A DNA stretch of 64,000 bases from Onthophagus taurus (Eukaryota; Arthropoda; Insecta; Coleoptera; Scarabaeidae), in assembly GCF_036711975.1 (NCBI RefSeq), contig NC_091968.1, positions 17,174,001 to 17,238,000 of the forward strand, in the 5' to 3' direction. The position numbers were made by a program, and so were the translations under genes. Below, in pieces: positions 10,661 to 22,444 of the stretch; position 1 is the stretch's first letter, and each line of letters starts with the position of its first letter. The notes below the pieces were generated by a model. The model had not been told where the DNA came from. It did not search any database and was given only the letters and a program-made list of their open reading frames with translations.

Positions 10661-10757
10661 TATAATTACGCAATTATTAAGTTTTTGATTTCCTTACTGT
10701 TTTTTAATCACGAACAAATGTTCAATAATAATACCATGGTTTTAGTTCAAATTGTGA

Positions 10758-10803
10758 CGTGTTCCTGAAGATGATTCTAAGTTGAGTCGAAACCGGTAGA
10801 ACG
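10758..10803 (+). ncRNA. Type I hammerhead ribozyme-like motif (HHR2)
   Basis: Plus strand: stem I 5' arm GTTC (10761-10764), core CTGAAGA (10765-10771, fits CTGANGA), an extra T, stem II GATTC/GAGTC (10773-10777 with 10784-10788) around a 6-base loop, GAAA, stem III CCGG, T then A at the cleavage site (10798), and stem I 3' arm GAAC (10799-10802). Stem II has one G-T wobble. Core and architecture match HHR1 though the stems differ, so pairing is conserved rather than sequence. Confidence 0.6.
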
Positions 10804-10917
10804 AAAATATAATAAACTATCCATTACAAAAAGTGCAATTCTTTATTTTATTTTAATACTATTCGTATTAATGGAAACAAATAATAATTACACCAAAATT
10901 ATTTAATAAGGTTTGTA

Positions 10918-11825
10918 AGTCAGTTTGTACATATTACTTTATTTACATTACTAAACTGTAGTAAATTAAGTTGACGAATCCAATCTCTTCCCAACAAAGG
11001 TTCTTTATTATCCTCCGTAAGATACACATTCAAATTATACGAGTTATTATTGTAATTTATCTTAATTGTTGCATACCCTGCCACTTTTTAGCTTGTATTA
11101 CAAAATGAAACCAATTTTATTGAAGTTTGTTTTATTTCGTATCCGGGTAGCTTTATTTAAAAAGTTGCTCACCCATTAATGTAACCGCTGTCAATCTCGA
11201 AATTCACCAATTTCTTTCCGATAGGTATCCGAATATGGTATTCATCTCTGTAATGTACATCTTCCGTCTTAATTTGACATACTTCTTCGACCATCTTCAC
11301 CTTCGCTATGCAGACCTTGCGCAGGTGGCCCTTTTTACCACATTTTGAACACTGTATATTTAAGTTAAGTGAACATTTTGTTGCTAAATGTGCACCACCA
11401 TACCTGTAACATGCGATATTGGATTTATTAATATTATTTTCCTTACAATATTTATTTTTATTTTGAAATTTGAACTTATTATAAGATTTTGTAATTTGTT
11501 TGTGTTCCTTAACCCCTTTGACTTCCGTCAGGATTATAGTTTGGCCATGTAGTTGGGTAACGTCCTTTTCGGTAGTTTCCATACTCGTTGAAATTTCTAA
11601 TACTTTTTCCAGGGATAAATCCTTGGTTTCGAAAAGCCGGGCTTGAATTCTCTTTGAAAGAAGACCAAAAATCAACTGATTTCGTACTGCTTTTTCCAAG
11701 TAGTCACTGAACTTGCAATTTATACTGTTTTTGTAGAGCGTGACAAAATTCTTGTATCGTTTCTCCCTCTCTTTGTTTCCGGGATTGAAATCGGAAAATT
11801 TCCGCAACTTCTGGTGGTGCCGGTG
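10918..11825 (-). pseudogene. Ty3/gypsy gag and protease remnant
   Basis: The ORF 11807-11169 is a Gag C-terminal half: a capsid-like stretch, then two zinc knuckles, one broken (CYRYGGAHLATKC, the second Cys changed to Tyr) and one complete CCHC (CSKCGKKGHLRKVC). The retroviral-type protease follows with active site EIDSG at about 11178. A frameshift right after it moves VTLMGEQLFK to another frame, and the protease C-terminal motif EPLLGRDWIRQL is read near 11000. RT is missing; the sequence jumps to HHR2 and a hairpin before RNase H resumes at 10566. Confidence 0.8.
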
Positions 11826-11894
11826 AGTAGAAACTTTGTAGCATTTAGCTTTTTAACTCCAATCCTCGTCGCCACTTTGTTATGTATCATTGTA

Positions 11895-12022
11895 TTACAA
11901 ACTACTCTTATAATGGCTGCGTACATAATAATAATAATAATAATTTCTCGTTCTGTCGATCGCCCTCTATGCTTAACCCTCTACAACTATATCCGTTGCC
12001 TAGTGACTTAACGTATCTAACA
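11895..12022 (+). repeat. Dispersed repeat, copy 2
   Basis: Second copy of the segment at 9508-9633, here with an expanded (ATA)n tract at about 11926-11943. It lies just outside the truncated gag end of the gypsy remnant. Confidence 0.7.
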
Positions 12023-12029
12023 CATTACT

Positions 12030-12960
12030 TGCTTAATTTCCTCTATCAGTTCATCATATTTGTGCCTGCATCATCTTAATCATTTTCTCTCCAGCATCCG
12101 CTCTTTCTTTACATTCCTTGACAAGTGCGAACTATGTCAATTTACTCCTAAACCAACACTCATCTCGTTCTTTTTTCCTTTGTGTTGATCTTCCATATCA
12201 GTCTCGCTACCTAACATTTTTCGAAAGATGTCCTCTCTATCTTTGCTTTCCTTTCCTGGCGTGCGCTTTGTTAATTTACTCTCATTCCCTTTTCCTCCTA
12301 CATTTTTCCTCCTATTTGATTTTAAGATATATTTACATAAGTGTTTTTTTCGAGACAAGGTTGATGGGACGATAGCTACAACCACCCTCCACAATTAAAG
12401 AGATCAGTGATCTAATCCATATTCCAGCAAGTAGAAAGAAATACAGAAGGGCTACAAACCGTCTACACGCTGAGGAATTTTCAATATGGTTCTTTGTAAG
12501 ATATCTACTTAGCACCCGATATTGCCTTCGTATACTGTCTCACATGCAAATCTTAGTAGGGTTGTATTCTAATATCGTCGGTGTTGTTTGATTTTTAACG
12601 TGTTTTATTGTTGCAACCAAACCTTCTGGAATATTTCGGTTATTTCCTCTACTTTCTGTATAGTTTCTATCCTTTCAAATCAATGGTAAAGACTTTGTGT
12701 AAAAGAATTGTAAATCTTTTGACTGCTGACGCGTCTTTAATATTGGTTAGATATTTGTTTGCTCTAAAGGTCTACACAGTCGAACAAATATGTCACAGAT
12801 ACTTCAACATTTGCGAAAGGGATCCAAAGACATTTTTTCTCAACAATTATCTAAAATTGCAAATTTGAAAAACATTACACGGTTGTTTACAGTCTGATTT
12901 GATCTGAGTCCGGTATTGAAAGTACATTTTAATTTGAGATATTTATTGCTTTCAAAATTT
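12030..12960. other. No recognised feature
   Basis: Several short ORFs overlap on both strands (12118-12515, 12608-12868) with no recognisable motif or exon structure. Confidence 0.4.
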
Positions 12961-12981
12961 TTACAAAAAATTGTTAAGTTA

Positions 12982-13604
12982 CTATTCCGTTAATATTTGG
13001 AAATCTTGCGTGGAATACTTGTTCCCATCATTCCACCAAACTCTCAAACCTGCGTACTCGGCATGCGGTGGAAACACTTTACCGATTTTCCATTGACCTT
13101 GATGGAATACTTTGCCAATATAAAGGGTGTGTCCCACTTCAAATCCTCCAACGACGCATTTTTCCAAGAATTTCGCATCTAGTTGATTCGTGTTTACGTA
13201 CTCCCATTTTAAACCACTAGGTTGTGGGGAACATAATATCTAAAAAATTAATAGTGATGTTGTTATCACAAAAATGGGATAAATTGTTCAAAAAAATTTT
13301 AAAATAGGTTTTTACTTTAATATTCTTTAGAAATTCAACTTTTCCGCTTGGTGCTTCAGTCACAGCAACTTTCCTATCCGGATATAAAGTTCCTGGAACA
13401 ATTCCACCATTTGAAATAATTACTTGTGCAATGTAAATTCTATGATCGGTAGGAACCGAGTCGCTAGTTATAATTTAAGTTATTTATAATATTTATGATT
13501 TTGTGTTAAACCAGATTATTTTTTAACTTACTTCCACAAAAAACAAAAATTCCTTGCACACATATCACAACGAAAATTAGTAAGTAATGCGTTAACTGCG
13601 ACAT
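12982..13604 (-). CDS. Secreted DM9 (DUF3421) repeat protein, three exons
   Basis: Exon 1 (13604 to about 13528-13532) encodes MSQLTHYLLIFVVICVQGIF, a signal peptide. Exon 2 (13463-13316) reads IYIAQVIISNGGIVPGTLYP and exon 3 (13239-12982, TAG stop) reads TLYIGKVFHQGQWKIGKVFP then YSTQDFQILTE. These two blocks match the DM9 pattern: a sugar-binding type beta fold with a G-K-V/PG core and a YEVL-like end. The exon 2/3 junction is GT-AG and phase 0. The exon 1/2 junction is a problem: the strong donor at GGAA|GTAAGT gives the wrong phase, whereas a weaker donor four bases on (AA|GTTAAA) restores the frame with Gly-Ser-Asn. DM9 proteins in insects and molluscs are linked to pathogen recognition; the role here is inferred. 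Length about 159 residues. Confidence 0.65.
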
Positions 13605-13619
13605 ATTCAAATACTTCAA

Positions 13620-14219
13620 ATATTGAATTGTTAATATAAAAGGTAATCCATTATTTCCAAGTTTCAAGATTTTGATAAAACAAGTAATTCGGCTAAGTAA
13701 TAGTAGTTCGGTAATAATGCGGCTAAGAAGTAACAAAAATCCAAAAAAATATTTATCAAGATAATTCATTGTTAAGAAATGAGATAATAAAAACTTCTAC
13801 GTCAAAACCAGTTTAAATGTAAATAAAAGTATTTACGGTTTTTTTTAACAGAAATAATTAAATTTTCTTAGAATACGGTAACAAAACATCTTCTTATCAA
13901 AAGTGTATGACATTATTAACCGTAACATTTATTTTTTCCTACAATTCTTAGGTTTCAAGTTTTAACAACAAACTGGAATGCATAATGCCAATTTAGAGAT
14001 TTGTAGATTTTATGACTTTTAACTAAAACTGCGAAATAATTGGAAAGAAGTTATTTATGGATTATGTCTTTGTGATGTATCATGAACAATTTTTATTATA
14101 ACAATCGCAACCGCAGTTTTTAATTTTTAACACAAAAGCCGTTCTATTTCTGAAAGTGTAAAATCTTAAATGCTCTGGTCTTTCAGTATGCTGGTTTATT
14201 AATAAATATAGTTAAGTTA
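13620..14219. other. No recognised feature
   Basis: AT-rich spacer between the DM9 gene and a MITE. The first 150 bases may hold the DM9 promoter; no element stands out. Confidence 0.35.
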
Positions 14220-14221
14220 TA

Positions 14222-14913
14222 CAGTATGTCCACGAAAAAGGTGTTGAATAGGAAAAACCTTTTTATTTTTAATTTTATCGAAAAAAGTTAATCTTGATAA
14301 AAAATTTGGCTAGTTCTTAGAGTAAGATTGGGATAAAAACATTTAACATATTTTATACGCTGTGTTATAATGCACCGCGTATAAATAATGCACGCTAAAC
14401 GAATTATATACCCCAACCTCACTTTTACCACGTGTATTATCAGAATTTAGCCTTCCTTGCGCCGAAATTTATGCACAGAGTGGTGGGGTTACTGTCTGCA
14501 CACGCGCTTATTGTAGTGGCATCATTGTAAAACCACTAAACGGCTAGAGAAGTATTTTTATATTATTGGTCTTGCGGTGAAACCACTAGTCAACAAAGGG
14601 TTAAAAAGCTTGTCACTATTACCGCCTACTAGTACAAAAATGAGCACATATAAATAAAAGTACATATATTTTTTCGAAAATTGGTATTAGAGACTACCTT
14701 TTACTTTTGAACAACTATTCCTAGTAACTTATTTTCTTACCTTCTGAAATAAAAGCACTTTGCTGTTGTACCATTTGAAGTTTTTCAATTTTCTGAACTT
14801 ATCCCAATGTTGCTCTAAGAACTAGCAACATTTTTTACCAAAATTAACTTTTTTCGATAAAATTAAAAATAAAAAAGGTTTTCCTATGCAACACCTTTTC
14901 CGTGGACATACTG
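14222..14913. mobile_element. 692-bp MITE with about 115-bp terminal inverted repeats
   Basis: The ends CAGTATGTCCACG and CGTGGACATACTG are inverted, and the inverted match continues for about 115 bases (to about 14338 and from about 14797). TA dinucleotides flank both ends (14220-14221, 14914-14915), the target duplication of Tc1/mariner elements. The interior has no ORF. A non-autonomous Tc1/mariner-type element is likely. Confidence 0.85.
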
Positions 14914-14999
14914 TATATGCTTACGCATAATATTATGATAGTCCATTAGAAATTATTTTCATCCATAACCTTCTTTCCCAGCATTTTTGGTTTTCTAGA

Positions 15000-15470
15000 T
15001 ATCAGTTGGAAAGAAATTGTTCATGGATTATGAGTTATCATCTAAATATTGTTTTTAATCTTGAAACAGGAGAGGACAACAGAAGGATGACAGCGGAAAT
15101 GGAAGAGAAAAAAGCAATTGGTGGTGACGGATCAAAAGAAATTCTAAAGAAAACTACAAACAATAGTTTCGTTTACGTCGGGACTGCTGACATCATTCTA
15201 TTTCCCTTGTGTTATGTTATTTTACATCTCTCCGAATAGGTAGCTTTAGAGATTTCTTTATTCACTTTTTTAGCTGTGTAGCGATTTCCAGGTATTTTTA
15301 GGTCGTTTTGGAATAGTAAATAAGCAGCTATTTGGTGTCTGATCCCTGGCTATCATATCGTGTAGCTTTGGCTTGATTTAACGCAGCACTATTTTTAATC
15401 TAACTGATTTTATGTGAATAAGGGAAGCATCAGGAGAAAAAGGACAAACAATAAAGAAATAACACAAAAA
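15000..15470. other. No recognised feature
   Basis: A purine-rich ORF (15006-15239, +) has low-complexity composition and no known motif. The rest lies just 3' of the sugar transporter. Confidence 0.35.
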
Positions 15471-15477
15471 CACTACT

Positions 15478-17072
15478 TTATTTTTTCCGTAACCAATTCA
15501 AATCTCTTTTACAAACATTATTTTGAATTTCCTGGAAATCTTTTCCTTTAGTTTCGGGTAAAAACCAATAAACAAAACAAGCACCAAAAAAGCAAATTCC
15601 CGAAAAAAGATACAAAACAGTATGAATTCCAAGTAAATTACTTACAGGTTTAAATAATTTTGCAGTTAAAAAGCCAATACATGCTCCGTAAGTGCACAAA
15701 AAAGCAATGGCGATTTCTTTAATGTTAACAGGAAATAATTCACCGATTAAAACATAAGGTAGCGGAAGTATTCCGATTGGGTAAAAAACCCAAAAAAGTG
15801 ATAAACCAATAGTAGGAACCCAAAAAAATGAATTTTCGATATTATTTATGTTATCTATATGAAGGAAATAAGATGCTGTGATGAACAAAGCGAAGAAACA
15901 GCCGAATGCTGAAGTGATTAAAAGAGGTTTTCTCCCCAATTTATCAACGAGAACGCTAGAAATAAATACTAAAACGAAAATTGATTATATTAAGTAAATA
16001 TATTAAATATTTCGTTACCTGTTGGAAGTTGAATACACCCAATAATAATACTAACAATTTCTGATTTAATCCCACTTTTAGATAAATCAATAATTTTTTG
16101 TAAATAACTTTCTAAGGCTACAGAACCAGATAATTGTTGCAAACTTTTAATTCCCATCATCAAAAATATTGGATATCGATACTTTTCATTTCTAATTAAC
16201 TCTTTTATCGACCCTTTATTTTCCATATCTTTTCGAACGATTTCTTGAATACTACATAATTTTTCCTCGATATCTTCACAAGAAACATTTTCTCCTGAAA
16301 GTTGTTTCAAACATTTTTTAGCTTCTTCAACTTTGTGGGTTTTAACAAGAAAAAACGGCGTTTCTGGGATGAAACAAAACATTAAAACTGTTATCATCGG
16401 AATACAACCCGAGAAAATTCCCAAAAATCGATACGAAACGTTCGGTCCAATTACGAGTCCCATCAAACTTCCAGAAACTTTCAACAACATTAAATAAGTG
16501 GATAATTTTCCTCTTATATCGTTTTCGGCTATTTCACCGATGTAAATTGTCGATGCCAATCCAGCTATTGACATACTTAATCCTCCGATTAATCGGGATA
16601 ATAAAAGTAGCCAAAAAGAATTTCCAAAAGAAATAGCGAAAAAGTGAAGGGATGTTATTGTGGATGTCATTAAAATGTTGGGTTTTCGCCCGAGTTTATC
16701 GATGGTGTAGCCTCCTAAAATACATCCGGGAATGCTGGATAATAAGGTTATTGAAACTAACCAAGATCCTTCTTCCTAAAAATAACAAAGTTTGGATTTA
16801 TACATTTTAATTTCTACAATTATGGATTAAAATAATTTAAATTTTACGTCTGTTATTGGATATCCAATTGGAGAATTTTCAGATTGTAGTTTTGGTAAAG
16901 TGGGTGAAGGCCAAGTAAATGATAAACCAACGCTAATATAGGTTGAAGTAGCTAAATAAATAAAATATTGTATGTGAAGATAATATATTAATTTAAAAAT
17001 GTACAAACCTGCGATTGCTGCTATATATTGCATGTATCTTGAGTTTTTAATCGAATTTCTTATCAGATCCAT
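15478..17072 (-). CDS. MFS sugar transporter, facilitated trehalose transporter-like, four exons
   Basis: Exons 17072-17009, 16951-16848, 16775-16019 and 15968-15478 join in frame (all GT-AG) to 471 residues, the normal size for the sugar porter family. Family marks in order: TDEEGSWLVS before TM2, DKLGRKPNIL (loop 2-3), LSRLIGG, PETPFFLVK (the PESP motif), QQLSGS in TM7, DKLGRKPLLI (loop 8-9), and PETKGKDFQEIQ after TM12. The protein should sit in the plasma membrane with 12 helices and carry sugar by facilitated diffusion; insect Tret1-type proteins are the closest pattern, but substrate is inferred. An ATG at 17072 is chosen; in-frame codons upstream have no ATG. The AATAAA motif (15482-15477) overlaps the TAA stop. 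Confidence 0.88.
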
Positions 17073-17099
17073 AGATTGTTGTGTTTGATTAAAAAACAA

Positions 17100-17540
17100 T
17101 ATAAATAATAAGAAAGTTAAAAAAATAACGAACTTTCACTAATTTCTTAACACAGTTTCTTTACTGTTGTAAATAAAATAATAAATAAATATAATGATGT
17201 ACACAATCAAAAATGGACTACAGATTGATATGTGTACTTTGAAAATGGGAACAATTTGAGAGTGATTGTATTATTTATCATTGATAACTTACTCAATTGG
17301 ACACCAATTCATTTAATCAATGAACAAGATGTTTTAATTTTAACCGAATTTAACCCGACAATGCCACATCTTTTATTTATAATAATAATAAATAAAAAAA
17401 AACTTACGTTTTCTTATTAAGCGTCAACTATATGAAGGAATGTTAATGAGTAAAATTGATAAAGAATAGCGAAATAGCGATATCAAAAAGAACTGTTTTT
17501 ACCAATTTTATAGAAACAGCTAAAAATAAAGTAAGCAATC
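17100..17540. other. Spacer upstream of the sugar transporter
   Basis: AT-rich, with an AATAAT/A-rich tract at about 17380-17402. No gene recognised; it may hold the transporter promoter. Confidence 0.35.
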
Positions 17541-19215
17541 TGACACAACTACAAAAGTAATGATGAACTGTTGAATGCAATAAATATTTATTTTGCCAAT
17601 ATAGCGGTTGGTAAAATGATTAATCTACAAGTACACAACACTATTAAAACAAATATCGACTTAAAGAGATCATTTGCGTTTTATCTGACTGATCCGGGTG
17701 AAGTAAAATCAGTCATAATGTCTTTAAATAATACGTCTGCTGGTTACGACGAAGTTCCGATCTCTGTTCTAAAAGCTTACGTCGATTATCTTGCTGAACC
17801 TTTAAGTAGTACTATAAACCTGTCATTTGGTTCTGCAACTTATCCACACCACCTGAAAAGAACCTTAGTAAGGCCATTGTATAAAAAAGGTGACAAATCA
17901 GACTTTTCGAATTATAGGCCAATCGCTTTAATATCTAATGTTGCGAAGGTTTTTGAAAAGATAGTACTGATGAGACTTAAAAGCTACATTTATAAAAATC
18001 AAATACTGAATGAGTCACAATATGGCTATATTGAGGGTAGATCTACAACCAGAGCAATTTTTCAGTTGATTGAAAAAAATTTAACTGGAATAAACAATAA
18101 CGAACTTACCGGTTGCATAATGATGGATCTAACCAAAGCGTTTGATAGTGTTCATCACGACACCCTTTTAATGAAGATGGAAGCAATTGGAATTCGAGGT
18201 ATTGCGCTAGAGTGGTTCAGATCTTACCTCTCAGACAGGGAACAGTGTGTTATCGCTTATGATCAAAAGGGAAATGAACTAGCATCAAAATGGGTGCGGG
18301 TTCTACAAGGAGTGCCATGGATCGATATTGGGACCGTTTCTATTTCTTTTATACATCAATGATCTTCCTGGAGTAATTGATGATTTATTAATATTATTCG
18401 TGGATGACTCTACTACAGTATCAACTGCGAAAACGGAACAACAATTGTCAGCACAATTGGCAGCAGGTTTTCTAACAACAACCTTCAACTTAATATTGAA
18501 AAAACGAACATTATGATGATTGGGAGTGCTGCAGCGACCAACTGTGACATCAATTTGCAATTCAATGGCAAACAACTTACCCGTACAGAAGAGGTGATGT
18601 TCTTGGGTGTTAAAATTGATGTGAATCTTTCATGGAAACTGCATATTAACGATTTAGCATCGGGCGTGCTATGCGTTGAGAACTATTTCGCGGGTAGTTT
18701 CAGTGCAAGCGGGTACAAGTGCGTATTACGCATGTGTTGAGTGCGGTATGGGGTCATTTTCTGGGGTCAGTCGGTTGATTTAAATCGTATCTTCATAGCG
18801 CAGAAGAAATGTTTGAAAGCAGTTTTCGGACTTTAAATGAGGGAATCGTGTAAATCCTTTTTTAAATATTATAAAATTCTGACAATGCCGTCGTTAGTGA
18901 TTCTTGAATCCGCAATGTTTATAAAAAATAACTATACTTTCTTTAAAAAATATGAACAACAACACTGTTATGTTACACGTGGGGTAGAAAATGTCTATTT
19001 ACTTCCACCAAAAACGCGGTACACTAAGATACAAAAAAGTACTGTTCATTTTTGTGTTAAGGTTTTCAACCATATACCTAATAGTTTGAAAATAAAGCCA
19101 TCCACGGGATTCAAAAGCTATCTCAAACAACATCTTTTAGAACGAAACTTGTATTCGATAAATTTAATGATTTTTTTTCTGGAAGCATTATTTGACGCTT
19201 TCTGTGCATTTTTGT
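17540..19215 (+). pseudogene. Jockey/CR1-like LINE, RT and C-terminal region, broken
   Basis: The frame 17571-18310 carries RT blocks: PISVLKAYVDYLAEPLS, RPLYKKGDKSDFSNYRPIAL, QYGYIEGRSTTRAIF, MMDLTKAFDSVHHDTLL and the edge of the GVPQGS motif (LQGVP). A frameshift at about 18310 follows, then LYINDLP and the catalytic FVDDSTTV near 18400. Further frames hold FLGVKIDVNLSWKLHIND (about 18605) and a C-terminal TVHFCVKVFNHIPNSLK (about 19045). The endonuclease half is missing, as expected from 5' truncation. Confidence 0.8.
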
Positions 19216-19238
19216 AAAGATGGAAATAAAGCTTATTA

Positions 19239-20517
19239 CCGTATTTTCTCGAATCTAATCCGCACCCTTTTTACAAATTTTATATGCTCTAAAATCAAAT
19301 GCGGATTACAATCGAGTGCGGATTAGATTCGCAGTCGTATAGTTGCGATTTGGAAAATAGTAAAATAAAATCGCATTATAACAATAACACTGTTAAGGGT
19401 TTTAGAACGATATTTACATTTTTATGTATCATTTTCTGCCCATATTACGTCATCTTCGGATCTGCCCAAAGCATTGGTTATACAAAACTTCTTAAATGAT
19501 GTTATAATATTGTTTTCAGGGATCGTTTTCCATGTGTGTTCCTGGTCTACGACTCCATACTTGTCTTAACCATTCCATCATCAGCTTTTCCATTATTTTT
19601 CCTTTTTGTTGTGCCCTAACTAAGACGTCATTCAGGAAGTCTTTCGGATTTCAGAATGGTTTTTTTCTCAATATTAATAATGACAGCAATTTTTCCCTAT
19701 CACTTGTTACTGCTAGCATACTAATGTTATGCACAATTTTTCGCAACCACTCGTTTCTAAGGAAATTGGGAGGCATATCCAGATATACTGCCATTTCTTC
19801 GGCATTTACAGTTTGAGACAAATTGAATTTTTTTTGAAAATCGTTAGGAGCTTTTGGGAAATTGTAGTTTGTCCAACCTTTGCTAGTATTAAAAATTTTT
19901 TAGTCTCTCCTTCCGTTTTTCTTGAGAGAACCAGAAAACTGCCTAGTCAATTTCATGAAATCGTCTCTTCTTTGACCTGGTAAATTTTTTACAATAGCTG
20001 CCTTATCTTTCCCCAACAGCCACAACGTTACTCTCATTAACGGCAAAAATTGTACCAGCTTTTCGATTTCTTTCTTTTAACGATAACTTAATAACATCTC
20101 TTTAAACTTCGCTGTATAGAAGAACCTCTTCGATTTTTGCAACTTTTTTTCCATAATTATGCTGTTAAATGTATAATTAAACACACACCAAGTTCGAGCT
20201 ACTACGAGGGCGGTATATGAACTGAATTCGTGCTAGGCATTACTATTTATTTTTAAAATTATATTTATTTTCCAATTTTTTCTGGCTTGGTAAATTTAAA
20301 GTTTAGTCCAATAAAAACTCGTCGTAAACAAGGTTTCTTTAGGTGGATCAGCGTCAGTCAACGAAAAAATTATATATTTATGGTTAACAACAAGCATCGC
20401 ATCGTTTTGGTGTTGTCGAATTGCTCAGAGAAAGATGCGGATTACATTCGCAAACTAAATTTTTTACCATTATGCAGTTTTAAAATCGGGGTGCGGATAA
20501 GATTCGAGAAAATACGG
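19239..20517 (-). mobile_element. pogo-like DNA transposon with TIRs, transposase decayed
   Basis: Terminal inverted repeats of about 30 bp begin CCGTATTTTCTCGAATCT and are flanked by TA on both sides (19237-19238, 20518-20519). Further copies of TGCGGATTA-type subterminal repeats lie inside each end. The minus strand reads pieces of a pogo/CENP-B-type transposase: YTAKFKEMLLSY near 20120, FAVNESNV then GRFHEID and SQEKRKERL near 19900-20050, and MMEWLRQVWSRRPG near 19560. No intact DDE domain remains. Confidence 0.7.
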
Positions 20518-20699
20518 TATTATTAATATTATTTTTCCAATATATTGATAATGTATCACATTTGATTAATTAAATGATTTCAAACAGTTAATGTACATAT
20601 GTACATACGTCAACCTTTGGCAGTTGGGCTTTTTGCAGCGAATCTTGTTTTCTATGTAATAAGTCCTCTTTTTTCCTTCCTTGCAATATCTTGTTGCAT

Positions 20700-21607
20700 A
20701 CTGATGGATAATCTTCCATGTGCTCTTTCATTTTCTCTCTTTGAATTGAATATCGACGACGTTTTCCAAATCGGCGTGTTCCATCGCCGAAGACTTTTAG
20801 TAGTACCTTCCAAGCTCTCCGATAAACTGGTTTACTTCCGAGCGTTCATATGCAGTATGAACGAGCAACACAATAGAATGTTGCAGAAGAAGAGAACATC
20901 CTTGACATTGTCGAGCGCAATGCATGCATTAGTACGCGACGGATATCCATACATTTAGGGATTCTGCTGCATCCGTATCATCTACAGCGTGTTCAACATC
21001 TGAAGCCAGAAGACTTCCCTAGGCGTTTGGCATTTTGTCAGTGGTTAAATAATAATCGGAACTTATACCGCTACATTTTATTTACGGATAAGTCACAATT
21101 TACTCGAGATGGCATAAATAACATTCATAATTTACATAAATGGTCGAACATTAACCCTCATGCCACCATAGAAAGTAATTTTCAAAGTAGATTTAGCATT
21201 AATCTGTGGTGCGGAATGCTGTACGATCAACTTATAGGACCGTTTATTTTTGAAGATCGTCTTACCGGACAAAAGTACTTGCAATTTTTGGAAAAAAAAC
21301 TTCCGCGTTTACTGTTGGATGTACCTCTGGCAAGACGATTAAGAATGTATTTGCAACACGATACATTCCTTCTCATTTTTACCGTAGAGTCACCGATCAT
21401 CTAAATGAACGTTATCCTAACCGCTGGATCGGTCGAGGTGGACCGCACGTTTGGCCAGCCAGATCTTCAGATCTCAATCCTCTGGATTATAACATGTGGG
21501 ATTGGATGAAAGATTTAGTATATCAAGAAAAAGTAGACACACGTGAGGCTTTAATCCAAAGAATTTTTGACGCTGCAACGCAAATAAAGGAGCCCGTGCA
21601 AAGATAA
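20700..21607 (+). pseudogene. Tc1/mariner-type (DUF4817-associated) transposase copy, frameshifted
   Basis: Pieces in order: VPSPKTFSSTFQALR (about 20785), EEENILDIVERNACISTRRI (about 20885), PYHLQRVQHLKPEDFPRRLA (about 20975), then the DDE part in ORF 21027-21404: YRYILFTDKSQF (first Asp), FSINLWCGMLYDQLIGPF, YLQHD (second Asp). After a frameshift at about 21364, VTDHLNERYP, WIGRGGPHVWPARSSDLNPL and DYNMW (third Asp) follow. At least three frameshifts make it dead. The same family recurs at 22445, 51391, 60310 and 63090. Confidence 0.75.
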
Positions 21608-21609
21608 AT

Positions 21610-22440
21610 GTATTGAAGTAAGAGGTGAAATTTTCGAAAATGTTTAAAATTAATAAATTATTTTTTCAAATTATAATAATAAGTAACATTATCACAATTG
21701 CTTTATTTTTAAATGCAAGTGTAGCTCAATAAATAAAGTGAATTGTCTTGCTCAATGCTTTTTTTTTGGTCAAACATGACGGTAACCTAAATAAGTACTT
21801 TATTTTACTAATGCAGTCATAGTACACTTACCCTTTGAGCCCAGCGCTGGGCCGTAACGCCATAATTTTTAAATATTATATTCAAATTCATATGAACTTT
21901 TTTATTACAAATTACCTAAACAACATGCTTCATTAGTGCCGGGAGAACTTCATGAAACACGTTGTAGTTTTTATTGCGTATTCTGATTCTACACACAAAA
22001 CTAAGTTGACTTTGATAAGACATGTTGATATCTAGTGCTTTTAGTTCGTGAGTTATTTTAATTAGAAGTTTTTTTTAGCAATTAACACTGTGCCCTTCAA
22101 ATCTGAATTTCTTGGCGACTGATCGAGCTAGAAAGTTAAAATTTGTAACAGTTGCTGCTTGAATATCCTCAAATAGAATGCCACTGGCTACATCGATCTA
22201 TCTAACACAGGTTGTTCAAAAATGTAACTACTGTCTTACCATATTCAATTGCAAAAAAATCGTTAATTTTAAATGGAACACCCTATATTTGATTAGTTAA
22301 TCAGATACAGAATTTAATTTTCTACAAATCTTCAGTACATGTCCGTATATCTATCAGTTGTAGTTCTTGAGATATTGTGGAATTAATCAATATCATGCAA
22401 AGTATGGCAGATTTGTTCATTTTTTCATTAGTAGGCCATG
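21610..22440. other. No recognised gene
   Basis: Non-coding. The motif AATGGAACACCCTATAT at about 22271 resembles the ends of the Tc1/mariner-type elements in this window, so part of this is probably their flank. Confidence 0.35.
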
Positions 22441-22444
22441 AAAT

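Noticed and set aside
11920..11945. CRISPR or other regular array
   Set aside because: It is a simple ATA microsatellite; no array of spaced repeats exists in the window.
15006..15239. Open frame on the plus strand
   Set aside because: Purine-rich low-complexity sequence with no motif and no exon context.
17070..17099. Longer N-terminus for the sugar transporter from 17099
   Set aside because: The codon there is TTG; the first ATG in frame is at 17072.
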